Part shown: in pieces, positions 5,991-8,275 of the stretch
Layout of the letters: every line of letters starts with the position of its first letter
Position numbering within the stretch: position 1 is the first letter of the stretch
From: an uncultured Spirochaetia bacterium
GTDB taxonomy: Bacteria; Spirochaetota; CALGPD01
DNA length: 8,275 nt
Direction: 5' to 3'
Assembly (NCBI GenBank): GCA_937960625.1
Contig: CALGPD010000065.1
Span: 1-8,275, forward strand
The notes under the pieces: model-generated
The model's input: only the letters and a program-made list of their open reading frames with translations
The model's database searches: none
Told to the model about the DNA's origin: nothing
Translations under genes and position numbers: made by a program

Positions 5991-8275
5991 TTATACTGTT
6001 TTTTCCATAATTACTTTTAGTCCGCGTATTTCGTTGTTTTCGATAATATTTATAAAGTCAACATTATCAAAAGTATTAATAACCTGTAACAGCCCAACTC
6101 CTCCGGTAACGTCTTCACTTTCAAACTGCATAAATGTGTTGTAATCAGTATAGTATTGAAGTTTAAAGGAATTTAAATTATAGATTAATTTGGAAAATTC
6201 TTTATTCGCGGCAAATTCTTTATTCGTTTTATTGATTTGTTTTAATGAATCAATAACAGAAAATAATTCTTTCCTGCTTTTATTAAACCGGTTATACGTT
6301 TTAATATCCATTCCCTGTCCCTGATCAGAGATCGATATTATGATTTTATTTTTTTCTTTTATGTTTTCAATTTTAAGAGTTATTTCAACAACTTTGGTTT
6401 CATCGTATTTATTTCCGTGAATCATTGCGTTTCTTATTGCTTCGCATATTGAATAATCTATTGCAAAGTTTAAATCAGGGGGTAATATAACTTTTTCCTC
6501 AATCTTGTTTATAATTTTTTCCGCGGCAATCGTTTCAAAATTGATATTTGAAGGTACGGTATACCGGATTTGATTTTTTAATTTTTCAATTTTTATATCT
6601 TTTTCATCAACAACGTAAATTAAATTTTCTTCTTCAATCAGCTCTAATAAATTTTCAACCAAGAACGGATCATGTAAAGAGTTTTTATACTTAATCAATT
6701 CCCGTTTTATTTGTTTATCTTTATCCAAAGTTTGAAAATCTCTTTTTCTAGTAAGCAAAACGAAATCATCAACAAGCCCGATTAACCTTGCTCCAAGGCA
6801 AATTTCGTTTCCTTTTAATCCATTAGGATACCCTGTGCCGTTATATTTTTCCTGATGCTGTAATATCATTTCTTTTATGTCATCTATGTTTTGAAGGTTT
6901 TGAACTATTTCTACGCTTTTTTGCGGGTGCTGTTTTATAATTTCCCTTTCTTTTGAACTTAGTGTATGTTTGCTGTAAAGTAGTTTTTCCACTAAACCTA
7001 TCATTCCAACGTCTTTTAACATACTTGCTATCATGATACGCTGAATTTCGCTTTGGTTTAATCCGATTTTTTTTGCCAGTTTGGTTGCAATATCTGTAGA
7101 TTGCTTTGTGTATTCATACACTCTTGTCGCGCTTTTCGCCATAAGAGTATAAATTATATGAATGGATTCTGTAAACTGATTGCTTATAATAGAATTTCTT
7201 TCCGCATTCACTATTGAAATTGCTGCTTGAGTTGTAAAAACATTCAACAATTTCATATCATCTTCGGTAAATAATGCATTAATTAATTTGCTGTCAAGAT
7301 ACAAAATTCCTTTTAAGTTATCTTCAAATAATAAAGGGATGCATAAAATTGAACGTATCCCTTCAGCTATTATACTTTCCGTGTTATTTAAATCAGTATT
7401 ACTATCGGTTTTTGTGAAAATTATACCGATTTTGTTTTTTGCAACTTTATTTATAATATTTCTAGATATAACAAAATCCTGTTTTTCTTCTATTTCGTGT
7501 GTACGGAATATTTTATTCGTTATTTTTTTCTTTTTCTGGTCATACCTTAGAAGAACTCCTCTTTCTGCGCCTGATACCTGCATTGCTTCATGTAGAATTG
7601 CTTCTAATAGTTCATCAATGTTTAAAATTGAAGATATTATCTGACTGGTCTTTATAACATTGCTTAATTGAACTTTGGCTTTAACTGTGGAAAATGAAGA
7701 TGAAAAGTCTACTGACTTTTTTTTGTTTTCGTTTTTAACAATATTTATTTTATCAAAAAAATTAACTGCATCGCGTAAATGTAAGGATACTCCGGGGCAG
7801 TTTTTAATTATATCCATTAATTCGTTATAAGCTTGAATAGATTTTTCTTCTTCATCTAATAACTTAAATAACCTGCTTCTAAAGTATATGTTGAAAATAT
7901 TATATAATAGATAACCGTTTTCTTTATATATTGAATATGCTTGTTCCGTTATATCAAGAGCCTGTCTTACCTTATTTTTTACAAATAAACATACTGCCTT
8001 AACTTCGAGCATTAATAAAAACGGAAGACGGTTTATACATACTTTGACTTCATCAAAATATTTATCTGCATATTCTTCAGCAAGCAGATATTGGCCTTTC
8101 CGCATATAACATTGGCAAATACCTGAATAGAAATTTTCTATTCCAATAAAAATATCATGTGTTGAAGATAATTTTAATCCTTTTCTAAACCATTCCATTG
8201 CTTTGTCGTAATCTTTTAAAAATAAAAGGCTGTATGCCCGGGCATTTGTGCTGGAATATTCGTAGATTTTTATAT
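5991..8275 (-). CDS. TPR-GAF-degenerate HD-GYP-RsbW-like ATPase signalling protein (N-terminus cut by window edge)
   Basis: This is a cytoplasmic-looking multidomain sensor; 760 residues are in the window and the frame is still open at 8275, so the Met at 8198 is probably internal. Numbering starts from the first complete codon. Residues 1-175 are helical, TPR-like (KDYDKAMEWFRKGLKL, KGQYLLAEEYADKYF). GAF spans about 219-358 (GAERGVLL, CIPLLFEDNLKGILYLDS). An HD-GYP-type domain spans about 372-545 and keeps GTGYPNGLKG (479-488), but the usual HD reads Lys420-Asp421 and the usual HHE reads HQE (473-475), so phosphodiesterase activity is doubtful. The C-terminus (about 571-758) is a GHKL ATPase resembling RsbW/SpoIIAB: N-box Glu611, Asn615 and His619 (EAIRNAMIHG), G1 box SDQGQGMD (649-656), and G2 box GGVGLLQV (724-731), with a long insert between the boxes. 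Family knowledge suggests partner-switching or kinase output; the GAF ligand and protein targets are unknown. The TPR-GAF segment resembles Ser/Thr kinase-AAA-GAF proteins, so the missing N-terminus could carry those (inference). Confidence 0.88.
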   Translation of the reverse strand, partial: IKIYEYSSTNARAYSLLFLKDYDKAMEWFRKGLKLSSTHDIFIGIENFYSGICQCYMRKGQYLLAEEYADKYFDEVKVCINRLPFLLMLEVKAVCLFVKNKVRQALDITEQAYSIYKENGYLLYNIFNIYFRSRLFKLLDEEEKSIQAYNELMDIIKNCPGVSLHLRDAVNFFDKINIVKNENKKKSVDFSSSFSTVKAKVQLSNVIKTSQIISSILNIDELLEAILHEAMQVSGAERGVLLRYDQKKKKITNKIFRTHEIEEKQDFVISRNIINKVAKNKIGIIFTKTDSNTDLNNTESIIAEGIRSILCIPLLFEDNLKGILYLDSKLINALFTEDDMKLLNVFTTQAAISIVNAERNSIISNQFTESIHIIYTLMAKSATRVYEYTKQSTDIATKLAKKIGLNQSEIQRIMIASMLKDVGMIGLVEKLLYSKHTLSSKEREIIKQHPQKSVEIVQNLQNIDDIKEMILQHQEKYNGTGYPNGLKGNEICLGARLIGLVDDFVLLTRKRDFQTLDKDKQIKRELIKYKNSLHDPFLVENLLELIEEENLIYVVDEKDIKIEKLKNQIRYTVPSNINFETIAAEKIINKIEEKVILPPDLNFAIDYSICEAIRNAMIHGNKYDETKVVEITLKIENIKEKNKIIISISDQGQGMDIKTYNRFNKSRKELFSVIDSLKQINKTNKEFAANKEFSKLIYNLNSFKLQYYTDYNTFMQFESEDVTGGVGLLQVINTFDNVDFINIIENNEIRGLKVIMEKTV

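Noticed and set aside
7288..7644. Forward-strand open frame of 118 codons
   Set aside because: It lies opposite the GAF domain and is a shadow of that coding sequence.
8196..8198. ATG as the start of the TPR-GAF sensor gene
   Set aside because: The frame continues open to the window edge with TPR-like sequence upstream, so the true start is probably outside the window.

Overview
The window is strongly AT-rich, and every supported gene lies on the minus strand, so transcription runs from high to low coordinates. It holds two complete genes and two genes cut by the window edges. The genes are a chemoreceptor, an ammonium transporter with a signal-peptide-like N-terminus, a permease with a PTS-type domain, and a multidomain signalling protein with HD-GYP and anti-sigma-type ATPase modules. 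Together they suggest a motile, chemotactic, probably Gram-negative bacterium with elaborate signal transduction. The standard genetic code fits: the reading frames are closed by TAA and contain no internal TGA. The phylum cannot be decided from the sequence; low-GC lineages such as spirochaetes, Elusimicrobia-like or other candidate phyla are only guesses.

Layout in transcription order. (1) 8275-5991: the 3' part of a large sensor protein with a TPR-like region, GAF, a degenerate HD-GYP domain and a C-terminal RsbW-like ATPase; its N-terminus lies outside the window. (2) 5990-5719: a 272-bp AT-rich gap holding a GTGT-motif cluster, an imperfect hairpin and a good sigma70-type promoter. (3) 5718-3865: an APC-superfamily amino acid permease fused to a PTS EIIA (type 2, EIIA-Ntr-like) domain. 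(4) 3864-3749: a gap with a 12-bp AT-rich inverted repeat and a possible hairpin over the start of the next gene. (5) 3748-2012: an Amt-family ammonium transporter that begins at TTG and ends in a divergent PII-like domain. (6) 1976-1: a double-Cache methyl-accepting chemotaxis protein, cut at its C-terminus, 35 bp behind amt and probably co-transcribed with it.

The shared theme is uptake or sensing proteins with a regulatory domain built into the same polypeptide: Amt with PII-like, permease with EIIA, and TPR/GAF with HD-GYP and an ATPase. The first two carry domains whose free-standing relatives (GlnB/GlnK and PtsN) belong to nitrogen control, which suggests a nitrogen and amino-acid acquisition locus. 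In two of the appended domains the canonical functional residues are lost (PII nucleotide and T-loop signatures; the HD dyad of HD-GYP), so these look like repurposed regulatory modules rather than standard enzymes or sensors.
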